A stretch of DNA of 44,735 nucleotides, taken from NCBI GenBank assembly GCA_012032775.1, contig JAAUQO010000018.1, positions 1 to 44,735 on the forward strand, read 5' to 3'. Source of the stretch: Oscillochloris sp. (lineage in GTDB: Bacteria > Chloroflexota > Chloroflexia > Chloroflexales > Chloroflexaceae). Shown here piece after piece: positions 9,439 to 17,553 of the stretch (its first letter is position 1; every line of letters starts with the position of its first letter). The notes below the pieces were generated by a model that saw only the letters and a program-made list of their open reading frames with translations, had not been told where the DNA came from and ran no database searches. A program made the position numbers and the translations under genes.

Positions 9439-9555
9439 ACAGATAGCGGAACAGCACATCGATCCCCACCAATCCAGTCCCGTTCCACCTGGAATCAGGC
9501 GGTTCGCCCGAATCGCGCCTATCGTCGATCCAAGCAAGAGCCGGGAGAGTGTGCT

Positions 9556-10167
9556 ATGGGGCGCTGGTGGTGGCCTGGAGCGCTGTTATTTGCCATAGCC
9601 CTGACAGTGGTGTTTGTTGTGTTGAACGCACCCGGCCGGCGCTTCTCAGAGGCTCGCCAACGCTGGATCACGCGTGCTCCGTCCGCCTATGCTCTCACCT
9701 TCAAACACGACTATATGCTCGGCAATTTCCTCGCCAGCAGCCGTAGTTGTCGGGCGACGGTTGCGGTACGGCCGGGCCGGGCGCCACAGTTGATCGCCGG
9801 CGATTGTGACGAAGCGCTGACGGTCGAGGCGATTTTTGATCGCTTCGGGCGCTACGCCCGTGAGTCGATGCCGTCGCGGATGTGTGGCTATGGAACGTGC
9901 CTGTGTGCGGTGAGTACGTTTCGCGCAGTGTATGATCGGCAGCACGGGTTTCCCCTTGTGATCGCCCGCGATTGGCAGGATCGCACTGTGGGGCGCGGTC
10001 AATTCTGGAGTATGGCGGCGAACTTGCCGGCCCCATTGCGTAATGCACTGCGCGATTTTGCCGAGCAGCGTACGCCTTGCCCGCCGGGAACCCTCAACCA
10101 TACGCCGAACATCTCGCCCATTCATCGGGAAACGATTACCATTCTGGCTGTGGAACCGTTAGACTAA
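9556..10167 (+). CDS. DUF6174-like membrane-anchored or secreted protein
   Basis: A 203-residue protein with one N-terminal hydrophobic helix (residues 5-24, WWPGALLFAIALTVVFVVLN), then a soluble domain. The pattern (an SAYALTFKHDY strand, a Cys about ten residues later, a v-V-pG strand, LTVEAIFDRFGRYA, then a strand with AVYDRQHGFPLVIARDW) matches what I know of DUF6174, a small extracytoplasmic domain of unknown function. Extra cysteines (CGYGTCLC) may form disulfides. The start is the ATG at 9556, eight bases after GGGAG; upstream in-frame ATGs give an implausible Arg/Ser-rich leader. The gene is framed by two inverted copies of the 100-bp repeat, and its TAA stop lies inside the second copy. 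Confidence 0.65.
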   Translation: MGRWWWPGALLFAIALTVVFVVLNAPGRRFSEARQRWITRAPSAYALTFKHDYMLGNFLASSRSCRATVAVRPGRAPQLIAGDCDEALTVEAIFDRFGRYARESMPSRMCGYGTCLCAVSTFRAVYDRQHGFPLVIARDWQDRTVGRGQFWSMAANLPAPLRNALRDFAEQRTPCPPGTLNHTPNISPIHRETITILAVEPLD

Positions 10168-10263
10168 TACCGGTCGGCCTCCGTCCGTCGCGGGTTTGTA
10201 ACGGGCTTGAGGCCGTCACCGTGCGCTGTGTGCCGGAGACGTACGTACGCTTGAGCGTACTAG
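10164..10263 (+). repeat. 100-bp CTAG-bounded element, copy 2
   Basis: Same 100-bp length as the other copies. The left end reads CTAA instead of CTAG and supplies the TAA stop codon of the preceding gene (10165-10167). The right end is CTAG at 10260-10263. Together with copy 1 it forms an inverted pair around the 9556-10167 gene. Confidence 0.85.
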
Positions 10264-10385
10264 CGGTGCGACACACAGAACATGGGCGATGTGGTGCTTG
10301 TTGGCGCTTTGCGCGCGTGAACACGACATACATCTGCGCGCATGTTGTAGCGTCGTTCAAATAATGACTCCGCAAGAGATCTCTT

Positions 10386-11180
10386 ATGCACCATGCTATG
10401 TTGCTTTCAGTAGCGATCATCGCCCGTGATGAGCAACGCCATATCGCCGATTGTCTGGCAAGTGTCCGCAATCTAGCCGATCAGATCGTCGTTGTGTTGG
10501 ATGATCGCACGGTTGATGCGACGGAAACAATCTGTCGGAGCGCCGGGGCGCTGGTGTTCCGTGAACCCTGGCGCGGTTTCCCGGCCCAACGGAATCTGGC
10601 GCTGGCCCGTTGCCGTAGTCAGTGGGTATTGTTTCTCGATGCCGATGAGCGGGTGACGCCGGATCTGGCACTTGAGATCCAGGAAGTGCTGCGCGGCCAA
10701 CCGGCCGCAGTCGGGTATTGGGTGCCGCGCCATAATCTGTTCTTTGGCCGGGCATTGCGTGGCGGCGGCTGGTATCCCGATCATCAATTACGCCTGCTGC
10801 GCCGTGATGCCGCCGGCTATGATGAGCAGCGCCTGGTGCATGAGTTCGCTCACCTCGATGGCCCCGACGATTATTTGCATGCCCATTTGATCCATATTAA
10901 CATCGAGCACATGCGTGAATTATGGATCAAGCAAGCCCGCTACGCCCTGGCCGAGGCCCGTACGCTGGCTGTGCAAGGGCGACGCACCCGCCTGCGCAAT
11001 TATGTTGGCGCGCCGGTGCGCGAGTTTGTGCGGCGGTATATTCGCCTTGGCGGCTGGCGCGACGGCCTGATCGGCCTGATCCTTTGTGCCACGCTGGCCT
11101 GGTTTGAATTGGTCAAATTCGCATGCCTGCGTCTGGTTGCAGCGACGAAGCTGCAGCATCCGGAAGCGACGAAGGGATAG
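10386..11180 (+). CDS. Family 2 glycosyltransferase (WaaE/KdtX-like)
   Basis: A 264-residue GT-A glycosyltransferase. It starts with the family signature LSVAIIARDEQRHIADCLAS, has the LDDRTVDATE segment, FPAQRNLALA, and the metal-binding DxD (FLDADERVTPDL). The rest (GRALRGGGWYPDHQLRLLRR, LVHEF) matches the KdtX/WaaE group, which adds a hexose to lipopolysaccharide core or other cell-surface glycans. A hydrophobic C-terminal helix (GLIGLILCATLAWFELVKF) suggests membrane association. The acceptor is unknown here. The start is ATG 10386 or ATG 10398; an AGAG lies just upstream of the first. A repeat-rich 218-base gap precedes it. Confidence 0.85.
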   Translation: MHHAMLLSVAIIARDEQRHIADCLASVRNLADQIVVVLDDRTVDATETICRSAGALVFREPWRGFPAQRNLALARCRSQWVLFLDADERVTPDLALEIQEVLRGQPAAVGYWVPRHNLFFGRALRGGGWYPDHQLRLLRRDAAGYDEQRLVHEFAHLDGPDDYLHAHLIHINIEHMRELWIKQARYALAEARTLAVQGRRTRLRNYVGAPVREFVRRYIRLGGWRDGLIGLILCATLAWFELVKFACLRLVAATKLQHPEATKG

Positions 11181-11254
11181 CTCGATCGTTGTATCATGAG
11201 CCACGGTAATTCATTGGTGTGGCCCAGGGGGCCGCAGCGGAGATCATCTGTTCT

Positions 11255-13048
11255 ATGCAACCTTCGTCAAGGCTCGCCAGAGTGATAGTGACCGATCTCA
11301 TCTCATTCAATGGTGCATGGAGTACGCTCCGGCGCTGGATCACAATCGCCGGTTTCGGCTTGATCGTGATCCAGTTGTTGCTGGTGCTTGGCGCTGACAG
11401 ATCGGAAACGATCGCGTTGGTACAGTTCGTAATTGTGATGCTGAGTGCGCTGGTTGCGGCGGCATTAAGTTTACTGACGCTGAATCGATCGATGCGGCGT
11501 TTGAACCGCCTGAGCACTCTCCTGATCGCGCTCGGCTTTAGTGCGCTGATTATCGGTCGTTTGCTCACGCTGCTTTTTCCTGCCAGCCAGCTTTCATTGA
11601 ATTTGCGGGTTGTCGATCTGTGCTTTATCGGATTCTACGTGTGCCTGCTCACGGGTTTTGCGATGTTGCCGGCGGCAAAGACCAATCGTTCCGATCGGCT
11701 CGGCCTGTTCGTCGATGTTGCGGTGACCTCGATCGGCGGTATGATGATCATCGCCTTTGTGGTCAGTCAGGCGACATCAAACTTGATTCAATCAACGGAG
11801 ATTTCGCTGATCACGGTCAGTTATCTGGTGTCCGATACGGCCTTGATCGTGATCACGGCGTTGATCGGGTTACGCCGCCCGCTGGTATTCGATCAGTTCT
11901 CGCATATCCTCGCGACGAGTGGCCTGTTCTTGATTCTGTTCGGCGATATTATGTTTATCATCAGCACGCAACTCTCGTTCGATAACTCGGGGTTCTGGCA
12001 ACTTGCCTGGACGATCGCGAACATTTTGATCGGCCTGGCCCTGGCGCGCGATTATGTAGCGCCCGAACGTATCGGTATCTCGGCTGCGCCGCAAACCCAT
12101 GCCCTGGCGGCGATTATTGTCGCTGTGGCCTATGGCGCACTCTTGATGTCGAGTTTCATACGCCCGAGCGGCCAGATCAGCGGCCTGGCGATCGGGGCAA
12201 CCCTGATTACGGGGTTGCTGATTCTGCGGCAGTTGTTTGCATTGCGTGAAAAGGTGCAATTGCTCGAAGATCGCGCGACGTTGGAAGCACAGGCGCGCCG
12301 CGATGCCGAGGCCGCCTCGCAGGCCAAGAGTACGTTTCTGGCCATGATGAGCCATGAACTTCGTACGCCGCTGACGGCTATTCTTGGCTACAGCGAGTTG
12401 TTGCAATTAGATGCCGAACAGCATGGTCTGGAACGGTTAGGCCGTGATCTGCATGAGATCGAGCAATCCGGCCGCCATCTGCTTCACCTGGTCGATAATG
12501 TGCTTGATCTGAGCCGGATTGATTCGGGAAAGCTCACCCTGGAACACGAACCGATCGATCTGTCGGTGATGTTGGAGGATTTGCGTATTCCGGGCGAACG
12601 GCTAGCTGCCATGCGCCAGAATAATCTGCGGATCGATTATCCGTCCAATATCGGCGTGATTGTCCACGATCCGCAGCGTTTGAATCAGATCTTGATCTAT
12701 TTGCTGGATAACGCGGCCAAATTCACCGAGAACGGTACGATCACGTTGCGGGTGGCGTATGAGCCGGCGCCGCCCGCTGAAGCGCCATGCTGGATCACCT
12801 TTGCGATCAGTGATACCGGGATCGGGATGGATCCGCAACGGATCGCCGACCTGTTCGAGCCGTTTATCCAGGCCCAGAGCGGATCTGCCCGCCGCTATGG
12901 CGGTAGCGGTTTAGGGTTGACGATCAGCGCTCGCCTGGCGAAACTGATGGGCGGCAGTATTCATGTGGTGAGCGCACCGCAGCGCGGCAGTACGTTCACG
13001 GTGCGCCTGCCGGTGCGCTCGCCGCAGATCGCGCAGCAGGCGCAGTAA
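11255..13048 (+). CDS. Membrane sensor histidine kinase
   Basis: About 597 residues. The N-terminal half has eight or more hydrophobic helices (residues about 25-330) without a recognised extracellular sensor domain. A short coiled coil (LEDRATLEAQARRDAEAASQ) leads into a HisKA domain with the phospho-acceptor His in FLAMMSHELRTPLTAILGYS, then a HATPase domain with N box (LLDNAAKF), G1 (DTGIGMD), F and G2 (GGSGLGLTI). No receiver domain is attached and no response-regulator gene is adjacent, so the partner is unknown. I chose ATG 11255; an upstream GTG at 11219 is in frame but lacks a ribosome site. Convergent with the ArsR-type gene. Confidence 0.85.
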   Translation: MQPSSRLARVIVTDLISFNGAWSTLRRWITIAGFGLIVIQLLLVLGADRSETIALVQFVIVMLSALVAAALSLLTLNRSMRRLNRLSTLLIALGFSALIIGRLLTLLFPASQLSLNLRVVDLCFIGFYVCLLTGFAMLPAAKTNRSDRLGLFVDVAVTSIGGMMIIAFVVSQATSNLIQSTEISLITVSYLVSDTALIVITALIGLRRPLVFDQFSHILATSGLFLILFGDIMFIISTQLSFDNSGFWQLAWTIANILIGLALARDYVAPERIGISAAPQTHALAAIIVAVAYGALLMSSFIRPSGQISGLAIGATLITGLLILRQLFALREKVQLLEDRATLEAQARRDAEAASQAKSTFLAMMSHELRTPLTAILGYSELLQLDAEQHGLERLGRDLHEIEQSGRHLLHLVDNVLDLSRIDSGKLTLEHEPIDLSVMLEDLRIPGERLAAMRQNNLRIDYPSNIGVIVHDPQRLNQILIYLLDNAAKFTENGTITLRVAYEPAPPAEAPCWITFAISDTGIGMDPQRIADLFEPFIQAQSGSARRYGGSGLGLTISARLAKLMGGSIHVVSAPQRGSTFTVRLPVRSPQIAQQAQ

Positions 13049-13071
13049 CTCCGCGCTCCCATTCGTGGGCC

Positions 13072-13662
13072 TTACACCCGCCGGTAGACACTCCCGCTCC
13101 GCTGCATCAACCCCTCGGCCACCAGCTCGCGCCGCAAGGTCGCCGGGTCCTCGTGGTGGCGCTTGATGATTGTGTTCAGCTCCGGTTCCGGATATGCGAC
13201 CCCCGGCGCAAATTGTTGTACCAGCCAGCGCAAGATCACCTGGCGTTTCTTGCGTTGTTCGGGGATCTTCAGCAGGCGCTCGCCATCGAGAAATGTGCGT
13301 AATGTCTTGCGCTCGAAGGCGTCACCTTCAGCCTCAAGGCTGAGCGCTGCGACGCGGGCCGGGCTGAGCAGTTCACGGTTGAGTTGTTCCAGGGTGGTTG
13401 TGTTCAGGCTGTACAGATGGCTGGTGCCATGTGGTTCCATCTTCACCAGTCCTACGTTGGCCATCATCGCCAGATGATGCGAGATCGTCGGTTCTTTCAG
13501 TTCCAGCAGATCGGCCAGATCGCGCACGCTGTATTCGCCGGCGGCCAGAATCCCCAGGATGCGGAGCCGGCTTTCATGGGCCATCGCCTTCAAATACCGT
13601 AGGGTTGTCGCCAGGGTTTGTTCGTTCAGCAAACTATCGGCTGGGGGTATTTGTTCATTCAC
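13072..13662 (-). CDS. ArsR-type transcriptional regulator with DUF2087 domain
   Basis: 196 residues. The N-terminal half is a winged-helix HTH of the ArsR family (RYLKAMAHESRLRILGILA, VRDLADLLELKEPTISHHLA, VGLVKMEPHGTSHLYSL). The C-terminal half (LRTFLDGERLLKIPEQRKKR, ILRWLVQQF, YPEPELNTIIKRHHED) is a DUF2087 domain. No metal-binding Cys pair is visible in the usual alpha-3 position, so the ligand is not obviously a metal. The GTG start at 13662 has GGAG eight bases upstream; longer in-frame starts would overlap the palindrome and give an unlikely sequence. The gene is divergent from hoxEFUYH across 250 bases that carry a perfect palindrome, so it may regulate itself and the hydrogenase operon (inference). 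Confidence 0.85.
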   Translation of the reverse strand: MNEQIPPADSLLNEQTLATTLRYLKAMAHESRLRILGILAAGEYSVRDLADLLELKEPTISHHLAMMANVGLVKMEPHGTSHLYSLNTTTLEQLNRELLSPARVAALSLEAEGDAFERKTLRTFLDGERLLKIPEQRKKRQVILRWLVQQFAPGVAYPEPELNTIIKRHHEDPATLRRELVAEGLMQRSGSVYRRV

Positions 13663-13694
13663 TGGACTATCTCCGTTATTTCGATGCGTATCTA

Positions 13695-13712
13695 ATTCGA
13701 AGTTTATCGAAT
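13695..13712. promoter_or_regulatory. Palindromic operator upstream of the ArsR-type gene
   Basis: ATTCGA-agttta-TCGAAT is a perfect 6-6-6 inverted repeat, 33-50 bases upstream of the regulator start. A further TTCGAT half site lies at about 13680. Size and location suit ArsR-family autoregulation. Confidence 0.5.
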
Positions 13713-13855
13713 GAACCTCGGGGCGGCATCGGTCGTGGGGTGGAACAGGTGGGCCGGGTGAATGGGTGTGCGCGCTGAAACCGGTTGGGCCGGTCTTCGG
13801 TAACTGGACCGCAACCCATGGTAAGCATGCTTTTTCCGCTGCGGCGGCATAGCGA

Positions 13856-13864
13856 TGGTATGCT
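13856..13864 (+). promoter_or_regulatory. Possible extended -10 box of the hox operon
   Basis: TGGTATGCT has the extended -10 form TGnTATnnT. It sits about 50 bases upstream of the hoxE ATG at 13913. The -35 position (CCGCTG) does not match. Confidence 0.35.
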
Positions 13865-13912
13865 GCAAAGAGCGTCGAGTCAATGCCGACAAGACAACAA
13901 AAGGATGCCGCT

Positions 13913-14440
13913 ATGTCGCTTGCTTCCCCCACACAGACGGCGCCTCCTGATGCCGGTTCCCCCAAACCGAACGACAATCGTCGCAAAATCCTCGAAGCCA
14001 CCATGCGCCGCCATCAGTATCGGCCCGACGGGCTGATTGAGGTGCTTCACAAAGCCCAGGAACTCTATGGATACCTCGATCCGGCGCTGCTGAGCGAGAT
14101 CGCGGTTCGATTACACGTGCCGCCGAGCAGGGTGTATGGCGTCGCCACGTTTTACCACCTGTTTGTGCTGGAGCCACCCGGCGAGCACAGTTGCACGATC
14201 TGTCTCGGTACTGCCTGCTATGTTCGGGGCGGGGTTGAATTACTGGCGGCGGTTGAAGCGGCGACCGGGCTGAAGGGTGGCCGCAACAGCGCCGATGGTA
14301 CGTTCTCGTTGCGCATCGCGCGCTGCCTGGGCGCCTGTGGGATCGCGCCGGTTGCCGTGATCGACACAGAGACGATCGCCTTTGCCCAGGCCGAACCACT
14401 GGTCGAGCGACTGCATTCCCTGCTGGAACAAAGCAAGTGA
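13913..14440 (+). CDS. hoxE: NAD-linked NiFe hydrogenase, diaphorase subunit HoxE
   Basis: 175 residues, homologous to NuoE. It holds a thioredoxin-like [2Fe-2S] cluster with Cys in TICLGTACYVRGG and in ARCLGACGIAP. HoxE passes electrons between the HoxFU diaphorase and possibly ferredoxin in group 3d bidirectional hydrogenases. The N-terminal helical region (LIEVLHKAQELYGYLDPALL, VYGVATFYHLF) is typical. The ATG at 13913 has AAGGA eight bases upstream; an ATG at 13883 lacks one. First gene of hoxE-F-U-Y-H-protease. A perfect inverted repeat separates it from hoxF. Confidence 0.93.
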   Translation: MSLASPTQTAPPDAGSPKPNDNRRKILEATMRRHQYRPDGLIEVLHKAQELYGYLDPALLSEIAVRLHVPPSRVYGVATFYHLFVLEPPGEHSCTICLGTACYVRGGVELLAAVEAATGLKGGRNSADGTFSLRIARCLGACGIAPVAVIDTETIAFAQAEPLVERLHSLLEQSK

Positions 14441-14441
14441 T

Positions 14442-14491
14442 GTTGGCGGTTCTTTTTTTGCCGGCTTCAGCGCCCCAAAAGAACCGCCAAC
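14442..14491 (+). repeat. Perfect 15-bp inverted repeat between hoxE and hoxF
   Basis: GTTGGCGGTTCTTTT (14442-14456) and AAAAGAACCGCCAAC (14477-14491) are exact reverse complements separated by 20 bases. The structure begins two bases after the hoxE stop and ends 18 bases before the hoxF start, so in the mRNA it would close off the hoxE message and sit just 5' of the hoxF ribosome site. No U tract follows, so it is not a standard terminator. Confidence 0.85.
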
Positions 14492-14509
14492 GCTATGATA
14501 GGGATCACT

Positions 14510-16099
14510 ATGGATCTCAGCGAACTTCAAGCTATTGCCGGCCGTGAGCAATCACGCAGCCGGCGCTGGACGATCCGCTGCTGCACATCATCGGGATGTC
14601 AGGCCGCTCAGGCCCACAGCGTGAAAGCGCGCCTGAATGAACTGATCGCCGATTTGCCGCATTCCCAACAGATCGAGGTGCGTGAGGTGGGATGCATGGG
14701 TTGTTGTGGACAGGGGCCGATGGTGGCCGTCGATCCCGATCGACGCATGTACCACCATGTCACGGCTGCCCATGCACCGCAGATTGTGGCGGCGCTCAGC
14801 GGCAATGGCGACGGCCTGCCGCAACTTGATCCTGAATCGCCTTTTTTTACCCGCCAGGTGCTGGTGGTACGTAAGAACGGCGGCCTGATCGATCCCGAGC
14901 GGATCGAGGCGGCGATCGGCGCCGGCGCATACCGTGCGCTCTACCATGCCTTGCACGAATATAGCCCCGCCGAGGTGATCGACCTGATCCAGCGCAGCGG
15001 TTTGCGTGGCCGCGGCGGGGCCGGTTATCCAACCGGATTGAAGTGGGCGACAGTGGCGAAAAGCCCCGGCCGGCGCAAATTCGTGGTTTGCAATGGCGAT
15101 GAGGGCGACCCCGGCGCCTTTATGGATCGCAGTGTTTTGGAGAGCGATCCGCACCTGGTGCTGGAGGGCATGGCGATCGCGGCCTATGCGGTCGGCGCCG
15201 ATCAGGGCTATGTGTATGTGCGCGGCGAATACCCGCTGGCGATCACACGCCTGAATAAGGCGATTATTCAGGCCAAGAAGTATGGCTTGCTCGGCAGCCA
15301 GATCTTCGACAGCGCCTTCGACTTCAAGGTCGAGATTCGGGTTGGCGCGGGCGCGTTTGTGTGTGGTGAGGAGACCGCGTTGATTGCGAGTATCGAGGGC
15401 CGGCGCGGCCAACCGCGCCCGCGCCCGCCGTATCCGGCCGAGCGTGGATTGTGGGGTTGCCCGACCCTGATCAACAATGTCGAAACCTTCGCCAACATCA
15501 CGGCGATTCTCGATCGCGGGCCGGAATGGTTCGCCTCGATCGGCGTTCCCGGCAGCACCGGCACCAAGGTGTTTGCGCTCACCGGCGCGATCCGCAACCC
15601 CGGCCTGATCGAAGTGCCGATGGGAATCAGCATACATACGATTGTCGAAGAGATGGGCGGCGGCGCCGCTGAGGGCCGGCAACTCAAAGCCGTGCAGACC
15701 GGCGGGCCGTCGGGCGGCTGCATCCCGGCCAACCTGTTCGACACGCCGGTCGATTACGAATCGCTTGCGGCGCTCGGCTCGATCATGGGTTCGGGCGGCA
15801 TGGTTGTGCTCGACAGTAACAATAGCATGGTCGATATGGCCCGCTTCTATATGGAATTCTGCCGTGACGAATCGTGCGGCAAATGTGCGCCTTGCCGGGT
15901 CGGAACGGTGCAATTACACCTGCTCTTGCAGCGCATCGCCGCAGGTGAAGGCAGCGTTGCCGATATTGCGCAGATGGAAGAATTGTGTGCGTTGGTGCGC
16001 GATACCAGCCTGTGTGGCCTGGGCCAGTCGGCGCCCAACCCGGTGCTGAGCACCCTGCGCTTCTTCCGCCACGAGTACGATGAACTGCTGATCGGGTGA
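14510..16099 (+). CDS. hoxF: NAD-linked NiFe hydrogenase, diaphorase subunit HoxF
   Basis: 529 residues, the NuoF-like catalytic subunit that oxidises or reduces NAD(H) with FMN. The N-terminal 110 residues carry a thioredoxin-like [2Fe-2S] site (CCTSSGC and VGCMGCCGQGP). FMN/NAD binding is seen in RGRGGAGYPTGLKW and CNGDEGDPGAFMDR, and GAGAFVCGEETALIASIEG. The C-terminal 4Fe-4S site is ESCGKCAPCRVG plus TSLCGLGQ. The ATG at 14510 (MDLSEL) follows an AGGG ribosome site; an ATG at 14495 falls just after the inverted repeat. Works with HoxU and HoxE as the diaphorase module in the cytoplasm. Confidence 0.96.
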   Translation: MDLSELQAIAGREQSRSRRWTIRCCTSSGCQAAQAHSVKARLNELIADLPHSQQIEVREVGCMGCCGQGPMVAVDPDRRMYHHVTAAHAPQIVAALSGNGDGLPQLDPESPFFTRQVLVVRKNGGLIDPERIEAAIGAGAYRALYHALHEYSPAEVIDLIQRSGLRGRGGAGYPTGLKWATVAKSPGRRKFVVCNGDEGDPGAFMDRSVLESDPHLVLEGMAIAAYAVGADQGYVYVRGEYPLAITRLNKAIIQAKKYGLLGSQIFDSAFDFKVEIRVGAGAFVCGEETALIASIEGRRGQPRPRPPYPAERGLWGCPTLINNVETFANITAILDRGPEWFASIGVPGSTGTKVFALTGAIRNPGLIEVPMGISIHTIVEEMGGGAAEGRQLKAVQTGGPSGGCIPANLFDTPVDYESLAALGSIMGSGGMVVLDSNNSMVDMARFYMEFCRDESCGKCAPCRVGTVQLHLLLQRIAAGEGSVADIAQMEELCALVRDTSLCGLGQSAPNPVLSTLRFFRHEYDELLIG

Positions 16100-16222
16100 G
16101 GCGTGCCTGTCGTGACAAGGTGACCGGGTGCGGGGGTGATTTTCCGCCGGAGGTGTGTGCCGACGCCTGCATGGGTGTTCGGCGAAGCTGTCATCGTGTC
16201 ACCGTCTTAAGAGGAGTTAGCT

Positions 16223-16945
16223 ATGGCCGCTCAGACCTTGAAAATCAATGGCGAACTGGTAAGTGCTCGGGCCGGCGAGACGATTCTTGAGGCGGCGCGC
16301 GATGCCGGAATCGCTATTCCGACCCTTTGTCAGCTCAATGGACTAACTGATGTCGGCGCCTGCCGCATGTGCATGGTCGAGGTTGCGGGCGCGCGTCGGC
16401 CGCTTGCCGCCTGCACCACGCGGGTGACGGAAGGTATGGTGGTGCAGACCGAGACGCCGAAGTTGCAGACCTACCGGCGTGGCGTGCTCGAATTGCTGTT
16501 CAGCGAACGGAGCCATGTGTGTGCGGTCTGTGTCGCCAACGGCAATTGCGAGTTGCAGGATCTGGCGATCCAACTCGGTATGACTCACGTCAGTTACGAA
16601 TATCTGGCGCCGCTATGCAGCGTCGATATCAGCCATGCCCGCTTCGGGATCGACCATAATCGCTGTATCCTTTGCACCCGCTGTGTGCGGGCCTGCGACG
16701 AAGTTGAGGGCGTGCATACCTGGGATATTGCCGGGCGTGGAACGAATTCCCGCATCATCAGCGATCTTGGCGGCCCGTGGGGCGAAGCCGCCAGTTGCAC
16801 CAGTTGCGGCAAATGCCTCGATGCCTGCCCGACCGGCGCGATCTTCCCGATCGGCAGCAGTGTCGCCGGCCGCCAACGCAAACCGGATCGGATCGCGGCA
16901 ATTGTGGCTGCCCGCCGCAACCGCGCCGAGTTCGAGAACGGATAA
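16223..16945 (+). CDS. hoxU: NAD-linked NiFe hydrogenase, diaphorase subunit HoxU
   Basis: 240 residues, equivalent to the N-terminal part of NuoG. It carries electrons from HoxF to HoxYH through a chain of clusters. Visible sites in order are a plant-type [2Fe-2S] (CQLNGLTDVGACRMC, then ACTT), the His-Cys 4Fe-4S site (HVCAVCVANGNCELQ), and two 4Fe-4S motifs (CILCTRCVRACDE and CTSCGKCLDACPTGA). The ribosome site GAGGAG lies seven bases before the ATG. 123 bases separate it from hoxF, and I see no gene or clear signal there. hoxY begins four bases after the stop, so the two are translationally close. Confidence 0.96.
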   Translation: MAAQTLKINGELVSARAGETILEAARDAGIAIPTLCQLNGLTDVGACRMCMVEVAGARRPLAACTTRVTEGMVVQTETPKLQTYRRGVLELLFSERSHVCAVCVANGNCELQDLAIQLGMTHVSYEYLAPLCSVDISHARFGIDHNRCILCTRCVRACDEVEGVHTWDIAGRGTNSRIISDLGGPWGEAASCTSCGKCLDACPTGAIFPIGSSVAGRQRKPDRIAAIVAARRNRAEFENG

Positions 16946-16949
16946 ACCG

Positions 16950-17495
16950 ATGAAGCCGATACGATTTGCCACGGTCTGGCTGGGTGGTTGTTCCGGTTGC
17001 CATATGTCGCTGCTCGATCTCGACGAATGGTTGCTTGAACTCGCCGCCCATATCGAGCTTGTATACAGCCCGATCGCCGATATCAAGCACTTCCCGATTG
17101 ATGTCGATCTGACGCTGGTGGAAGGCGCCGTGGCCAATGTCGAGCACCGTGAATTACTGACGGAGGTGCGTCGCAACAGCCATACGCTGGTGGCGCTCGG
17201 CGATTGCGCGATCAGCGGAAATGTGACCGCCCTGCGCAATCCGCTTGGCGCGATCGAGCCGATTCTGGAGCAGATCTATCTGCATCACGGCGATCCGGGC
17301 GGCAATTTACCCGACGCGCCGGCATTTGTGCCGAAACTGCTCGATCGGGTGCTGCCGATTCACGCCGTGGTGCCGGTGGATCTGCACCTGCCGGGATGTC
17401 CGCCGCCGGCGCCGCGGATCAGGGCATTACTGGAAGATCTGATCGCCGGCGTCGAACCACAGCTTGAAGGCGCGGCCATGTTGCGCTTTGGCTAA
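16950..17495 (+). CDS. hoxY: NAD-linked NiFe hydrogenase, small subunit HoxY
   Basis: 181 residues, the small hydrogenase subunit with the proximal 4Fe-4S cluster. Cluster ligands are in [15 protein letters not shown], in [11 protein letters not shown] and in [10 protein letters not shown]. Like other cytoplasmic group 3d small subunits it is short and lacks a twin-arginine signal. The ATG at 16950 directly follows the hoxU stop; in-frame codons upstream belong to a different frame over hoxU. Forms the HoxYH dimer. Confidence 0.95.
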   Translation: MKPIRFATVWLGGCSGCHMSLLDLDEWLLELAAHIELVYSPIADIKHFPIDVDLTLVEGAVANVEHRELLTEVRRNSHTLVALGDCAISGNVTALRNPLGAIEPILEQIYLHHGDPGGNLPDAPAFVPKLLDRVLPIHAVVPVDLHLPGCPPPAPRIRALLEDLIAGVEPQLEGAAMLRFG

Positions 17496-17553
17496 ACGAG
17501 GAATGGGCGAGTTGGCCTGGACATGCCGACTCGCACGCTCGATCGAGGACTCT

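Noticed and set aside
16635..16949. N-terminal extension of HoxY over hoxU
   Set aside because: The extra residues are out-of-frame hoxU sequence; HoxY proteins start at [17 protein letters not shown] sequences.
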